A stretch of 64,000 nt of DNA from Ascarosepion bandense (Eukaryota; Mollusca; Cephalopoda; Sepiida; Sepiidae), in NCBI GenBank assembly GCA_037127315.1, contig JBBBDQ010001028.1, forward strand, positions 2,532,001 through 2,596,000, read 5' to 3'. A program made the translations under genes and the position numbers. Shown here piece after piece: positions 12,476 to 24,432 of the stretch; the stretch's first letter is position 1, and the number at the start of each line of letters is the position of its first letter. The notes beneath the pieces were generated by a model. It worked only from the letters and a program-made list of their open reading frames with translations. It did not search any database and had not been told where the DNA came from.

Positions 12476-12525
12476 ATTGGATTGGGTAGTAATAAACAAA
12501 ATTTTTTTATTTCTTTTTCAAGGAC

Positions 12526-12564
12526 ACAAATTGTGTCAGCACAAAGCGTGCTGACACAATTTGT
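12526..12564. repeat. Perfect 17-bp inverted repeat (hairpin)
   Basis: Arms acaaattgtgtcagcac (12526-12542) and gtgctgacacaatttgt (12548-12564) are exact reverse complements around the 5-nt loop aaagc. It could form a stable hairpin or cruciform. No promoter, terminator or element boundary is evident nearby. Confidence 0.9.
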
Positions 12565-13639
12565 CTCTATCCACATGAATGTTATTTGCACAGTTTCCAG
12601 CATATGACTATTGTTGCCCAGTCCTGCCTGTTTTTATATTTCTGTTGGGGAAACCTTACATTCTTCTGCAGAAGAGCGAATATCAGTCCGCGCTTTGACG
12701 CAGCTTATTCTAATGTAGGATCCTTTATTTCTCTGTTCAGGTATAATTGGCACAGTGTTTTCTTTTCATTGTTGTATTCTGAGCTCTTTTGCCGTTTCGA
12801 ACATTTTCAAATTTAAATTGTATTCTATTTTGGTTATTTTCGATGCGGATATGTTATCTGCTATGATTGTCATCTTTGGGGTGTAGAATCTTTTGTGTGG
12901 TAATGAGCTTGCTCGTCCATCGATCCATTGAGTGGAGTTGTTATGTTCACTTAAAACCATTTTAAGAATAAATTTTCCAACGGTAATAGTATATACATTC
13001 TGAATTTTCGTGGAGTTATATATAAATTCTAACAATGATTCGGCAATCTTCAATATTTTATCGCATTTCAGTATCCAAGTATGAAATGTAAAGCAATTCA
13101 CTTGACATTTTGGTTTGTATGCTTTCATTTTTGTCGACAGCATGTGGTTTACTTATCACTTTTTATAACACGTAGCATTCAGTGTACAATATTTTTCGTA
13201 ATCTCGCGTTAACATGGTATGCGATTCACAGTCTTTTATTCTTGTGAACACATTCTGCACTGCGCAGAAGCTTCTCTTTTGTTAGTATTTTATTTGACAT
13301 AATTGGTATTAGTAGTTTTCTGTTGTGCAGAATTTATCAAAGAATCTGCACATCTCAAGTCTCCTCCTATGCCTATATTTCCATTTTTATCAATGTTCTT
13401 TCATTGTACACCTATCTATATCCCTGCAAAACTTTTAGTATTATGCTAGTTGTTTTGCTTTTTGACTGGCATTTGTTTTATAACCATATGCCGGGTCCTA
13501 ATCAATGACCTAGGACCAGCGAAAAAGATGATCTTTTGTTGTTTCTGCGCGAAAAAAAATACAGCTATTAACAAAAGCTTTAGTCAAAACTCTCCCCAGT
13601 ATACGGACTGTCTTGTTAAAACTGATTTTGACATTTCAT
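12565..13639. other. Unassigned DNA, possibly the eroded 3' end of the adjacent REL LINE
   Basis: A 125-codon minus-strand frame (12766-13143) is the longest in the region. It is lysine-rich with no motif I recognise. Because it lies downstream, on the same strand, of the REL-LINE relic at 13640-14130, it might be part of an inserted or diverged element, but that is a guess. Confidence 0.35.
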
Positions 13640-14130
13640 GAAGAGATGGCGCTTTTTTCCTGAGTTTATTATCAGACCCAAAGCTCTAACCACAACAGGA
13701 GAAGTTTTAATTTTTAATAGCTACATTTTTTTTTATTTCCAACTCTTTGCGTTTGCCTACTTTTTCAAAAACCTCTCTGTATATACTCTTGTTACTTGGT
13801 ACGCTCATGTCAACTAGTGTGGAATTTTTTTTTCTTTGATGATAACGTTTGGGTGAGTTGCTTGAATTATTCGATCTGTGTTAAATGAAAAATCCTAGAG
13901 GATCGTATCATCTGCTCCCTCAATTCCATATTCAGAATGATATTTATACCAGTTTATACCGTAGTAATGACATATTTTCCAATGAATATATCGACACAAC
14001 CTATCATAACAATCTTTTACTCATTGGGTGTAAGCATTGAGCATCCCGAGATAAGGTGATCAATAGTTTCAATGTATTAATCGCAAACCTACATTTTGGA
14101 TGATTAATCATTTTTCATCAGTTGTCATTA
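13640..14130 (-). pseudogene. REL-endonuclease LINE relic (R4/Dong-like C-terminus)
   Basis: Minus-strand conceptual translation, with several frameshifts and stops, gives ETIDHLISGCSMLTPNE (about 14080-14020), then a diverged segment, then STLVDMSVPSNKSIYREVFEKV-like residues (about 13825-13765). This order, a histidine/cysteine knuckle (HLxSGC) followed by a LxDxSVPSD-type strand, is the C-terminal layout of non-LTR elements that carry a restriction-like endonuclease rather than an AP endonuclease. The RT domain is not present. The PD residues normally preceding the IDxxxP strand are too eroded to confirm. Confidence 0.6.
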
Positions 14131-14569
14131 CTAATATGTTATACGTGCTTATGTTCACACCAGACAACTGTTATTATGTTCATTATAGTTATTATTAATT
14201 CATATTTAAATTGGTGTTGATAATACTGATATAAATTGTAATATTAGGCTGTATCAAAAGTTCATTCATCTTTTTCAGATCTCATTCTAATGTTTCTTTC
14301 ATATACACATCTACAAACTAAGACTCTACTATATTATTAATATAGTTTGTTATACCATTCATATTAATATTTGGCAAAGATCTTTTACTTCATATGTTGT
14401 ACTTTAGAAAAGACAATATTTTAAAAAAATCTAAGGACGAACAAGCTAAATCCGCCAAGAAACAATCCCATCGCTTAATGAAAATTTGTTTATAAAAGTA
14501 ATTGTTAAAAGTGATATTACATTGGTTTGTGAGGATTCATAAATTTTAATGATTTTATCTATTGGCATT

Positions 14570-16400
14570 CCCCCAAAAGAAATTAGATGCAGAAGAAAAA
14601 ACGAGTGAATGACTGAAGAGATGTAAAGGAGACAGAAAATGTTGCCAATACATGAAATGGAATACATGAAACTATATAAGGAAATCAGGAGGAAATGCAG
14701 AAAGGCTAAAAAGGAATGGCTTAGCAACAAATGTACAGAAGTAGAGACATTGAGCAGGACTAATAAAGTAGACATGCATAAAGAAATAAGAAAACTGACA
14801 GGACAAAAACCTGTTCCTCAATAGGATGTATAAAATCCAAGGATGGAACGATAATTATGGTGAAAGAGGAAATACTCCAACAATGAGAAAAATGTATAAA
14901 AGTCTTTTTCACGACAAGAGAGCAACCGATAATACACAAAGTTGAGGACGGACCGGAAATATTAAAGTCCGAAGTGGAAACGGCAATGGACAAACTGAAT
15001 AGAAACAAAGCAGCTGGACCAGACGGCATTGTAACAGAGCTGCTGATAGCTCTGGAAGAATTCGGCATAGAGAAAATTACAGAAATAATAAATTAAATTT
15101 ATAATAGTGGTGTAATACCAGACGACCTGAGAAAGTCGATTTTCATAGCACTGCCTAAGAAGCGAACTCCACCGAACAATCAGTTTGAATGAGCCACATT
15201 ACAAAACTGATCATCCGAATCCTGACGCGAGAAGCAGAATCAGGTCATAGATAAATAGTACGAGTTCGTCAAACACTGAAACAAGGAACGTTATATTTAT
15301 GATTAGGATGTTCTCTGAAGGGGTAATACTAATGAAGAAAGACTTGTACCTATGTTTTATCGATTATGCAAAGGCGTTCGACAAAATACGCCACAAAGAA
15401 ATGATAGAGATGCTCAGCAGTCTCAACATATTTGGAAAAAACATAAGAGTAATCCAGAATCTCTACTGGCAGCAAACTGTTTGCATACGGACAGGTAAAG
15501 ATAGAAAGATAGAAAGTGCGTAAGACAAGGATATGTCTTTTCACCGGATCTATTCAACTTATACAGCGAGACTATTCTACGGACCCTAGATGTTATGCCA
15601 GAATTTGTCATCGGAGGCAAGAACTTGAACAGCATAAGGTACGCAGATGATACAGTGCTGATAGCAGACACGGAAAAGAAACTACAAGACCTCCTACAGA
15701 GTGACAAGAAAGAAGTACAAATAAACTACAAGAAAACCAAATGCATGGTCATCAATAAAAAGGGCATCCCAAAATACAGGTAGGAGATACTAAAACCAAG
15801 CAGGTACAAAAATTTAAATACCTGGGAAATGTTCTAATAGAAGACGGAAAGTGTGACAAAGAGATCCGAAGGCGAATTGGCATGGTGAAGGACGTGTTCC
15901 AGAAGTTGAGTAGAGTATTAAGAGACAGGAGAATTTCGCTAGAAACAAATAAAAGAGTATTAGATTGCTATGTGATGTCAGTTCTTTAATATGGCAGTTA
16001 GTGCTGGACAATCTCATTGAAGATGAAGGAAAAATAAACTAACTGAAATGTGGTTCTACAGAAGGATGCTGCGGATATCATGGATCGAGCATGTGAACAA
16101 TGATGGAGTTTTGGAAAGGATGGAAACGAAAAGAAAATTAATACTGAGCATCAGGAAGAGGCAGCTAAAGTTCCCTGGATATGCAATGAAGAAAGAGGGC
16201 TTGAAGAATCTGATACTCATAGGCCAGATAGAGGGAAAGAGAGACAATGGAAAGCAGCGGATAACATATTTGAAGAGCCTGAGCAGGTGGATGATAGAAC
16301 GGGGGTTACGTAGTGTAGCAGGAGAAAGCGCGCTAAGAGCCACCAGGAATAGGGAAAGCCATGATCGCCTATGTCCTGAAAGGACAAGGCACATAGAAAG
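14570..16400 (+). pseudogene. LINE copy 3: RT plus C-terminal region, 5' truncated
   Basis: Same family as 6310-9034 but lacking the endonuclease. Order of segments: linker MEYMKLYKEIRRKCRKAKKE (14655 onward), RNKAAGPDGIVTELL (about 15000), LCFIDYAKAFDKIRHKEM (about 15350), an intact catalytic box RYADDTVLIADTEKK (about 15637-15680), then MWFYRRMLRISWIEHV (16048 onward) and LKNLILIGQIEGKRDNGK, finishing near RTRHIER at about 16385. It is the best-preserved RT box of the family in this window, yet frames change several times (for example near 15180 and 15515), so no active protein is made. It ends in a short GAAA-rich tail. Confidence 0.88.
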
Positions 16401-17116
16401 AAAGATTTATTTTTCATTGCAGTATTATTTTTTATTAAAGGAACATTTGTATAAAAAGAATTGATATCTAAACTAGCCATTAGTTTATCTGTCATATTTA
16501 TTCCTCATATTTTCCTACTTTGTCATTCATTTGGTTAAAATGCAATGATATATGGGGACGTCTGCAAAAATCTAGATGACTAGAGTCTTGGTAGTTGATC
16601 GTTCCTCTGATCTAATTTTAACAAATAATAGGAGAAAAATTGGTTAGTCACATTCAATACCTCAAAAGCTAAACTTGTATCGTTCCAACACTATCGATCT
16701 GCCTCTGAATTTGTATCTATTGCAATAAAAGGGTGTTATCTTGTATTGAACAGCTATTAGGACTTATGCTCACCTCAGACATCAGGGGAATTCGTATAAA
16801 GATGCTGGAAAAATAGTGGGTTCCCTGTATCACTCCATGTTTGACTCCTACTGTTATCGTCTATCTTTACAAGAGCCAAATCAGACAGAAAATGATGCTA
16901 TAGCTGTAATGGAGATTCTCACTTTTCACTGATTCTCACTGATTGTAATAAGTTATTTTCCACTGTACAACTCTTTTTTTCACGGATGAAACGTTGCAAA
17001 CCACATGCTACTCTAATGCTATTTCTATGGAAAATGATTAGACGAGCTACATTCTTTATTTCCTATAAATCTGGTCATTTCAGCAAAGATCAGCCACAAA
17101 AAACTGTAGGAAAACT
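16401..17116. other. Unassigned DNA
   Basis: AT-rich, with no open frame longer than 70 codons and no recognised repeat. Confidence 0.4.
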
Positions 17117-17436
17117 ACAATCATTCGTGCGTTGTAGTAAAGTGGATATCGACTCGGATCGAGAGATCGGGGTGCCGAGTTTGAATTTCAGTTGAAATTC
17201 TTGCATTCATTTACGCACAAATACCCTTGGGAAAGGTATTAACCCGTCTCTTCTCTCCAGTTATGGGTTAAATAATAGGACAGATTGGGTTCTATAGCCT
17301 TGGCTGGCAACCAGTCTACCGCAGAAAGCAATGGCAACCTATAGCGGAATAATTTTCTGCCCAGTCAGTCATGCCTCTTTCAAGATATGATCGCCCAAAC
17401 CGTGTATCATGTATGGTACGTAACTGACAATCATTC
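17117..17436 (+). mobile_element. tRNA-related SINE, copy 2, with 10-bp target-site duplication
   Basis: The SINE body (17127-17426) is the same family as 11458-11747, with A-box-like tagtaaagtgg (17135-17145) and B-box-like gagtttgaatttc (17177-17189). It is bounded by exact direct repeats acaatcattc at 17117-17126 and 17427-17436. This target-site duplication fixes both ends of the element and shows LINE-type integration. The central caaccagtctaccgcagaa block is intact. Confidence 0.92.
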
Positions 17437-18029
17437 TCATCTTATTCCTTTATTAAGGAGTAAGTTTCACTTGAATATGTTTTTCCCAAGAACTGTTGAA
17501 TGGTGGAACAAAATACCAGTAAAATAGTTTCCAAACTTCCACAATCTCAACCTCTTTTAATGTTAACCATTATCTTTCCCACATATCCATATAAACTGCG
17601 CTCTTCTACTTTTACTGCTCACACAATAACCGCCTTCAGCAAACTTCGGTCTTGAATGAAACACTGCGTCTTGTATAGAGATGATCATTTGTGAAATGCA
17701 TACATTTATAAATAAACATCCGGGGATCTTTTTAAGTTTAAGAAAGTGGACAAATGAAAAACGTTTAATTCAAACTAGATTTGATTATGCGTTTCGCCTT
17801 TCTAACCAAAAATAAAATGCTTAAATATTGATTCATATTACTTTTTCCCTAAGCTGATGTGTCTCGTATTTTTTAATATAAATAAAATGAATGACTACAA
17901 AAAAAAAAACAAAGAAAAAACAAAAAAATTAACTGTTAATATTTATTTTGTATCTTTTCTTCATAATTCTTAGTTTTTTCGAAAGTTGTTAATATATTTT
18001 CCCTAGCATTTTTGTATCGAATTAAAGGT
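17437..18029. other. Unassigned DNA
   Basis: No recognised gene or repeat. Contains a mixed A-rich tract near 17900-17930. Confidence 0.4.
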
Positions 18030-18205
18030 AAAATCTGTCAGATATTACCCACATGACTATGTTTTTCTAAGAAATATTGTTTAATTTTACTCTGATCAAC
18101 ACAAGATAACATCCACCATCAGCGACGATTTTATCTTGTGTTGATCAGAGTACAATTAAACATTTCTTAAAAAAACATAGTCATGTAGGTAATATCAGAC
18201 AGATC
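18030..18205. repeat. Inverted duplication over a PLE 3' coding end
   Basis: The left arm (18033-18109) is a near-perfect reverse complement of the right arm (18131-18204), with a loop of about 21 bp. The right arm is part of the PLE GIY-YIG coding segment. The loop and inner arm (about 18105-18150) also recur, inverted, at about 18470-18510 (sharing gataaaatcgtcgctg and ggtggatg). The structure is a nested foldback made from one element's sequence. Confidence 0.85.
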
Positions 18206-18349
18206 TTAGTCAACAATACAATAATCACCACTCAGACATACAGTAAAAAGAACCTTCAGATATTGGAGGCCATCTACATTAAATCCAAACAACCCACAAT
18301 TAATAAAATCACGTTTAAATCTGGTCATAATACATTACATTGCATTTAA
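18133..18349 (+). pseudogene. Penelope-like element C-terminal fragment (GIY-YIG endonuclease end)
   Basis: An uninterrupted frame gives STIKHFLKKH near its start and then NLQILEAIYIKSKQPTINKI (about 18255-18315), ending a few residues later. The pattern LxILEAxxIKxxxPxINxI is the extreme C-terminus of the GIY-YIG endonuclease domain fused to PLE reverse transcriptases. The domain's GIY and YIG motifs themselves are missing upstream because the sequence has been replaced by the inverted duplication. Downstream sequence to about 18610, including a ggctcatgtgagccgaaagc hairpin at about 18544, looks like the PLE 3' untranslated tail. Confidence 0.75.
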
Positions 18350-18654
18350 ATATATGGTTCTGTTATCATTTCGAGCTCTCACGCGGTGTGACGTCATAGA
18401 AACGCATTACAAATTTACGATCTATGTTTGCTATTTTTGGTAACTGTCATTGTTGCTTAGCAAAGTTTTATGTCAACACACGATAAAATCGTCGCTGGTG
18501 GTGGATGTTTTTATGTCAACGTCCTTGTAACCTCTCTAACGATGGCTCATGTGAGCCGAAAGCTTAGAACCAACTTAATAAAAAATTATCCAAATGTTGG
18601 AGAATTTTTGTCTTTATTTTCCCTTAAAATTAAAGCCAAAATACGATATTTAGA

Positions 18655-18686
18655 ACGGCTCATGATTCATATGAATCATGAGCCGT
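18655..18686. repeat. Perfect 32-bp palindrome
   Basis: The half-site acggctcatgattcat (18655-18670) is followed without a spacer by its exact reverse complement (18671-18686). The ggctcatg core is shared with the PLE tail hairpin at about 18544, so it may be a duplicated tail fragment. A protein-binding palindrome cannot be excluded. Confidence 0.95.
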
Positions 18687-18734
18687 AATATACATTCATT
18701 GTCTTATATATTTCACAGTATATGTTTAGAAAAT

Positions 18735-20369
18735 TATCTGCTGCCTCTATACACGAAATATATATAACACTAGATAAATTGCAAACTTTATGTCTGCTTA
18801 TGTTTTTATAAAATCCGTCGGTACTCATGGATAATATTTCGTGTTTTATAATTTAAAGAAATACGAAATGTTCTAAAATACTTTTAATCTTCTCCGAGAA
18901 AATTTTCAAGATTGTAAGTTATGGTAACAAAAATAACCGCAAAACTGTGTTGCTAAAACTTACTGTAAATTTTCTCAAATGTAACGGTTGACATTTATGC
19001 GTGAGTTCTTTAGAACGTGAAAATTATCCACCATAGAATTTTTCTATTTTGTAATATCATGGTTATGCATGTATTAAAGCATGAAAAAATTGTTCTTTTT
19101 ATAAACATTTTAGAACATACTACAGTATTCATAAGTGATTCTATTAATTGAAACTTCACGTTTTTTTAATGAATATTGTCTCGAGGATCTGTAGTTTGCA
19201 TTTGTTGTTTGCTTGGTTTAGGATAGTTGTGTTGTCGATCATTATTTTTATATTCTGAATGTAGACAGGCATCTTTTTGTAGACGTCTTGAAATGGACGA
19301 ATGGTCAGACATGTGTATTGTATGATGTCTTGTTAATATAGTTGTTGTAAATTCAACATATATATATTTGTTTTTTATCAGAGATATATTCTCCCAAGGC
19401 ACATTTAAATTTATATATAATGTTGGTTTTACATAATACATCAGTTTGTGGGGAGGAGTTATTATGGATAATTAAATTAGTAGTATTGTACTTTTATAAT
19501 ATATTATTACTTTTATTTTTATTAAGACCCACGGAAGAAATATTAGTACGAATAAGAATTTTATGACATTTTCATCCTGTTTCTATATTTAGGGTCATTT
19601 GTGGAAGTACCATATTCTATATTATGTGTGTTGAGGTTTTTGATATATCGTCTTATTTGTTCATCTACAATGTGGTTTGGGAAGTCATTATTAATGAGAG
19701 CCTGCTTAATAACTTTTTAAAACTTTTTTAGTAATTAGAACATTCTCTCATATAGTTGAGAGTGCAAGAGTTTTTACTGGTTGTTTTTATACATGGGGAG
19801 GTAGTAAATGTGTTATTATTTGCGTCAAATAAAATTAAAATGTCAAGGAAAGGAATTTTGTTATCTTTGTTATTTTCGTATGTGAACTTGATGACAGAGA
19901 TTTTTAAAGTTTTCTTTGAGTTATATTATTTCTAACTAATATAAAAATATCTTCTACATATCGTAGGTGGATGGAAGGTTTTTTTAGTGGTGCAAAATTT
20001 ATTATTTTCTAGATTGGCTATCTGGATGTTGTTGAGAGTTGGACCGAGAACTAAGCTTATGAAAACACCGTTCCGTTGCACGTATATACTATTTCTGTGA
20101 TCATAGAATGGGACTTCAGTGGTACAGGTTAAAATAGTTTTTTTAGTATTTTAGGTTTAATTTTTAATGGGAACAGAGAATTATATATATATACAATAAA
20201 GTCAACAGTTTCTCTAACAGGAATCTAACAGCGCATTTCTTACATCTTTTAATTATAATACACGAAAGAGTATCCGTGAGTACGATAGGATTTTATCAAA
20301 AATAAGCTAACATAGTGTTTGCAATTTATTTAATCTGGCATGCCTAAAAGAATATTTGCTGCCTAAATA

Positions 20370-20375
<6 letters not shown>
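18735..20375. mobile_element. PLE region flanked by inverted repeats
   Basis: The block at 18735-18880 (containing ctgctgcctctatac, then ataaattgcaaac, then the ggtactcatggataat region) matches the reverse complement of about 20215-20375 (gctgcctaaat, ataaattgcaaac in reverse, the gtactcacggatact region). The two diverged inverted arms, about 145-160 bp, bracket a minus-strand PLE reverse-transcriptase relic. PLEs are known to carry complex terminal repeats in direct and inverted orientation, so this may mark the element's boundaries. Confidence 0.6.
19166..20130 (-). pseudogene. Penelope-like reverse-transcriptase relic
   Basis: Minus-strand conceptual translation, with multiple stops, reads GVFISLVLGPTLNNIQIANLENN (about 20070-20000, equivalent to the GxxMGSPLGPxxANIxMxxLE RT segment), then a degraded catalytic-box region, then KTLKISVIKFTYENN and KIPFLDILI (about 19900-19830). 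FLDxLI is a diagnostic PLE RT motif. It is followed by further PLE-like segments with stops. The tail frame at 19441-19166 (91 codons) is open but I cannot assign it. The YxDD catalytic box is not intact. It lies between the inverted repeats at 18735 and 20375. Confidence 0.65.
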
Positions 20376-20423
<48 letters not shown>

Positions 20424-21011
20424 CCTACGTGTATAGCACGACTCGAGATTTCATGCACTCTACAACATCAGGTACCTATTATGAACTGACTGTTCTGAGA
20501 TTTGAATTTTTGCTTCTCGTGATGTCAGGGAAGTTGCATATTATAATACTGGTATGAGATTTTTTATATTTTAATTTAATTTAAAGTTAATTTTAGACTT
20601 AAACTTGAAGTTAAAAAGTAAATTTTGGGGTTAAACGGTATATGGTTTGTGAATATGTATCAAGTGATGTTGTTTTTAGCTTAGGGAAAAATAATAATTG
20701 CGAAAAGGTCTATATAGAGAAATCTTTATAATCGAGTCAACGTATTTGAGCAGATATTTTTTCTATGTAATCAGCAATTCACTATCGTTTAATAAATTGG
20801 GGTTCTGTAAGTGTTGAAAATACTGAAAATAATTGCATATATTTTCTTTTCTATTATAAAATTTGTTTTTCGCAATGATATCCCAAGTAATTAATTCTTT
20901 TATTGTTAAGTATTTTTTGTTATTTAGAGTTGGTGGATAATCCTAATAATTCTGTTATATTACATTATTGAATCTGTTTTATTAACACCAGCAAAAAATA
21001 TATATGAACTT

Positions 21012-21061
<50 letters not shown>

Positions 21062-21360
21062 CACTATCTCCCGCGGGGATACTTTCCCTTCTCTCGCGGG
21101 GATATTTTCCTTTGGTGGGTTTAAAACAACGGAGAGAGAAATCGATACTGGCAATGTTATTCTAGTACTTCTGAAAAGTACTTCTAAAAGCCGGGGGCAT
21201 AAAGTTATTTTGGATAAATATACATTTCTCGTCTTTCATGATTGTATAAATTTCGCCCCTTTTCATTTTCATAGAAATTTCCCTTCTTTTGGAGTTGAAT
21301 TGTTGATTCCGCTGATCTGAAAACGCGTAGACAAAACAAGTGTCAGAGTGATTTGATTCG

Positions 21361-21399
<39 letters not shown>

Positions 21400-21703
21400 T
21401 GATTTGAGACGTCACATATATATGTGTGTGTGTGTATGTGTGTGTGTATTGTTTAACATTTTAGCAATTTAAAACAGATACATGAACACCACACATTCTC
21501 TGACACGGAAATAAAAATTTTCAATGATAATGGCTAAATTAATTTATAGCCGAAAGCATTCGAAAAACAAAATATTTGAATAATTTTTATAATTCATGTT
21601 CTGAAAAGAAAAAATCATAACATCGCATGAAAATTACATTAAAAAAACTTAGCCGTAACACCCTGTCTGTCATTTTTAATGAATATATGTGTGTGTGTGT
21701 GTG

Positions 21704-21760
<57 letters not shown>
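20374..21760. repeat. Cluster of (TA)n microsatellites with unassigned spacers
   Basis: Long (TA)n runs occur at about 20374-20420, 21014-21059, 21363-21396 and 21707-21757, the last two with adjacent (TG)n. Between 21066 and 21114 a 26-bp-period duplication is built on tctcccgcggggatac and its variant tctctcgcggggatat, which is unusually GC-rich for this window. A longer spacer (20421-21013) is unassigned. Confidence 0.75.
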
Positions 21761-23700
21761 TTATATATTTTTCATTTATATATATATATATATATACTTT
21801 TATATTTATCATTACATAATTTTTCAAAGATTTCTGCCACAACGAACGTACTTCGGATGTAATCTAAATATATAATCCTATAAAGAATATTACTTTGCTT
21901 CGATTAACATCATCGCTGTCATCATTACGATTATCATAACTATCCTCATAATGTCAGTGTGAATTTCTCTCTTATTATTATTTGTCGAAGTATGTGTTGT
22001 CTTCTTGTTATTGTTATGTTCGTCTTTAGTGGTAAGTTGTCAAGGATGAAAAGCAAAGAGCTCTTATGCATTATGAAGACGTGATTTGTCAGCTGATTTC
22101 TCTCGTTTCTCTTTGTGACAAACGATCGAAGACCTTTCCAATGAATTGCCGAAAGCCGACCAATCGTTTAAACGTTGCTACCTCGAAAGACGACCGCCTC
22201 TTCCGTTACTAACTTGACCTTTACTGTCATTTTATTAGAGAGCACGGTTACTGCGTTCTAGATGCAAAGAATGGACTCTCATTAAAAATAATAGCAACAA
22301 TAACAGGTTGGTCTGAAACTATTCTCATAAACACGCATTTTCTTTCCGTCACTTAATAACAAGAACTAGAAAATAAACAATGACACTGATAATAAAATTG
22401 TAGATGAAATGCCATATCATTCTCATTCATGTTATAGACGCTACACTTTAGTTTATCTAAAAATGATACTGTATTATTATATAGTCTAGAAGCATTGATA
22501 GAAAGAAGAAATTTCACAAATATAAAGATATGGAAAATTAAATATCTAAATACACATTGTTAATATTTCACAATAGAAAACTTTTAGCAATACGTAGAAG
22601 TACATTTCTAACAAAAGCAAACTTCGTAACACGTTAAGCACAAAACGAAATATTAAAAACATGTGGCAACAGATGGAGTTAAACTACAACAGCAAACCAG
22701 TTAACAAATGACCGCTTCAAATATTTTGGACGACCTGAATGTACCGCCACAAAGGAAGAAATTATAGGAGCAAATAAAGATTATTTCGGTTAAATAAGAA
22801 AGATTTTACAAATAAAGCTAAACAGGAAAAATTGACAACAAAATTTTCGATAAATCTTTAAGAAATATCAGTAAAATACTCAGATGTCCCCTTCGAATAG
22901 ATGTGAACGAAATATAAACAAGAGCGATAGACTAAAAAGTTATGTACGACTGACAATTCGAATCCGAGAATGCCTGTCTACTAGGGCGGATAGCTAATTC
23001 CCATTGCAGACGCCTGCTCAGGCACACTTGTGTTTGTTCAACACCGATAGAACCCACCTGTGGTTTATACTGCAACTATACTGAGCGGACCTTACATACA
23101 GTTTCTGGGAGAGAATTCCTTCACAACGATTCGGTCAACTCGTATTATGATTTTCAGGCACTTTCCAAAGATGCTACACGCTAAGATCACCCCCTCTAGA
23201 CCGATAACATTGACCAGGTTCAGATTCGAACCCAGGCTTCATGATCAGAAAGTGAATGTAAGTTAACGATTATGCAAAGAGAACAGCATGCGAGAACAGC
23301 ATGTATATAAAAGGAAGAAGCGCGATCATAAATATTAAAATTGTGTTCTGTCCGTAACAGAATTTGCAAAATATGTGAGACATAAAAGGAAAAATAACGA
23401 ACTCATTTGCGTTACTGTTACGAACAATTAATAGTATAGAAAGGGAAGAGAAAATTCGTGCAGGGAAATTAAAATTAAGATAAGAAAAATTATTGCGAAG
23501 TAAAATCATGGGATGGCTGCGCATACGCAAATGTCGACAATGAATGACTTTTTTACTATATGTTACTGCATTGTGCTGCTGGAAAAGTCACCCAGGATCT
23601 GAGTAAGTATAACCTTCGAGCAGAAAGATACGAGACTGTAAACTACATTAGGAAAGAATGCAGAAATTGATCAAATGAAATCTAAAACACTGATACGTGT
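21761..23700. other. Unassigned DNA
   Basis: No recognised repeat or gene. The stretch 22050-22260 is less AT-biased than its surroundings but carries no open frame with recognisable content. A tRNA B-box-like ggttcagattcgaaccc at about 23218 has no accompanying tRNA fold that I can see. Confidence 0.4.
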
Positions 23701-24169
23701 AAATGACTTTCGGTAGTCTAAACCACAAATCAGAGGTTGTTTTCAAAAATAAAATAATAAAATATTTGATATTAAGACTGACAAGGCAGAAAAACCTACC
23801 GGTCTGTGGACTTGGCTATGTCATTAAATAAAAAGAAAATCTAAAAGTACTAGAACCTTCTCCGGAAATTGGGAAAATTGTTGCACATAATGATGATAAT
23901 CATGCCATTGAGATTTGTAACCGTACAAACCCACTATTAGCAAAACTGAAAGAATTGAGAATATTTGAATCACGATGTTAACAGAGTCGGCAACGATATT
24001 TAGATGAGAAAAGACTTGATGTCACTTTGTCTCCAGTGATGATCACTAGAAATAGAGTGTAGACAAGAATGGTAAACCTATTTTGTTATAGTAAACAATC
24101 AAAAGAAAACACCATAAACTCTCGAGTTTTGAAGACTATGCTAGAAAGAAAGTGAACAAAACTAACAGG

Positions 24170-24397
24170 TAAATCGACCTTGCCAGTAAATTGAGGAACT
24201 TAAAGGTAACGCCAGTTGTTATGAAGCTCTGAGGACGGTCCTGAAGAATCCCAGGAAAAAGATATCGAGGAACTGGCAATTCATGGAATTGTTGAAAACA
24301 GCGAGAATACTGAGAAGAGCGCTGTGTTAATGAGAAAACTTGCTAATCACTTAAACTTTAGTGTATGCCAAAGGTTTCTCTTGATGTGAACACTTAA

Positions 24398-24432
<35 letters not shown>

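Noticed and set aside
12766..13143. 125-codon minus-strand open frame
   Set aside because: No recognisable domain. It neighbours a REL-type LINE relic on the same strand and could be part of an element, but the evidence is too thin to call.
18529..18570. ctaacgatggctcatgtgagccgaaagc as a hammerhead
   Set aside because: CTGANGA is changed to CTAACGA, and no NUH triplet with a closable helix III follows. Kept only as part of the PLE tail.
23215..23240. B-box-like ggttcagattcgaaccc suggesting a tRNA gene
   Set aside because: No acceptor, anticodon or D arm could be folded around it.
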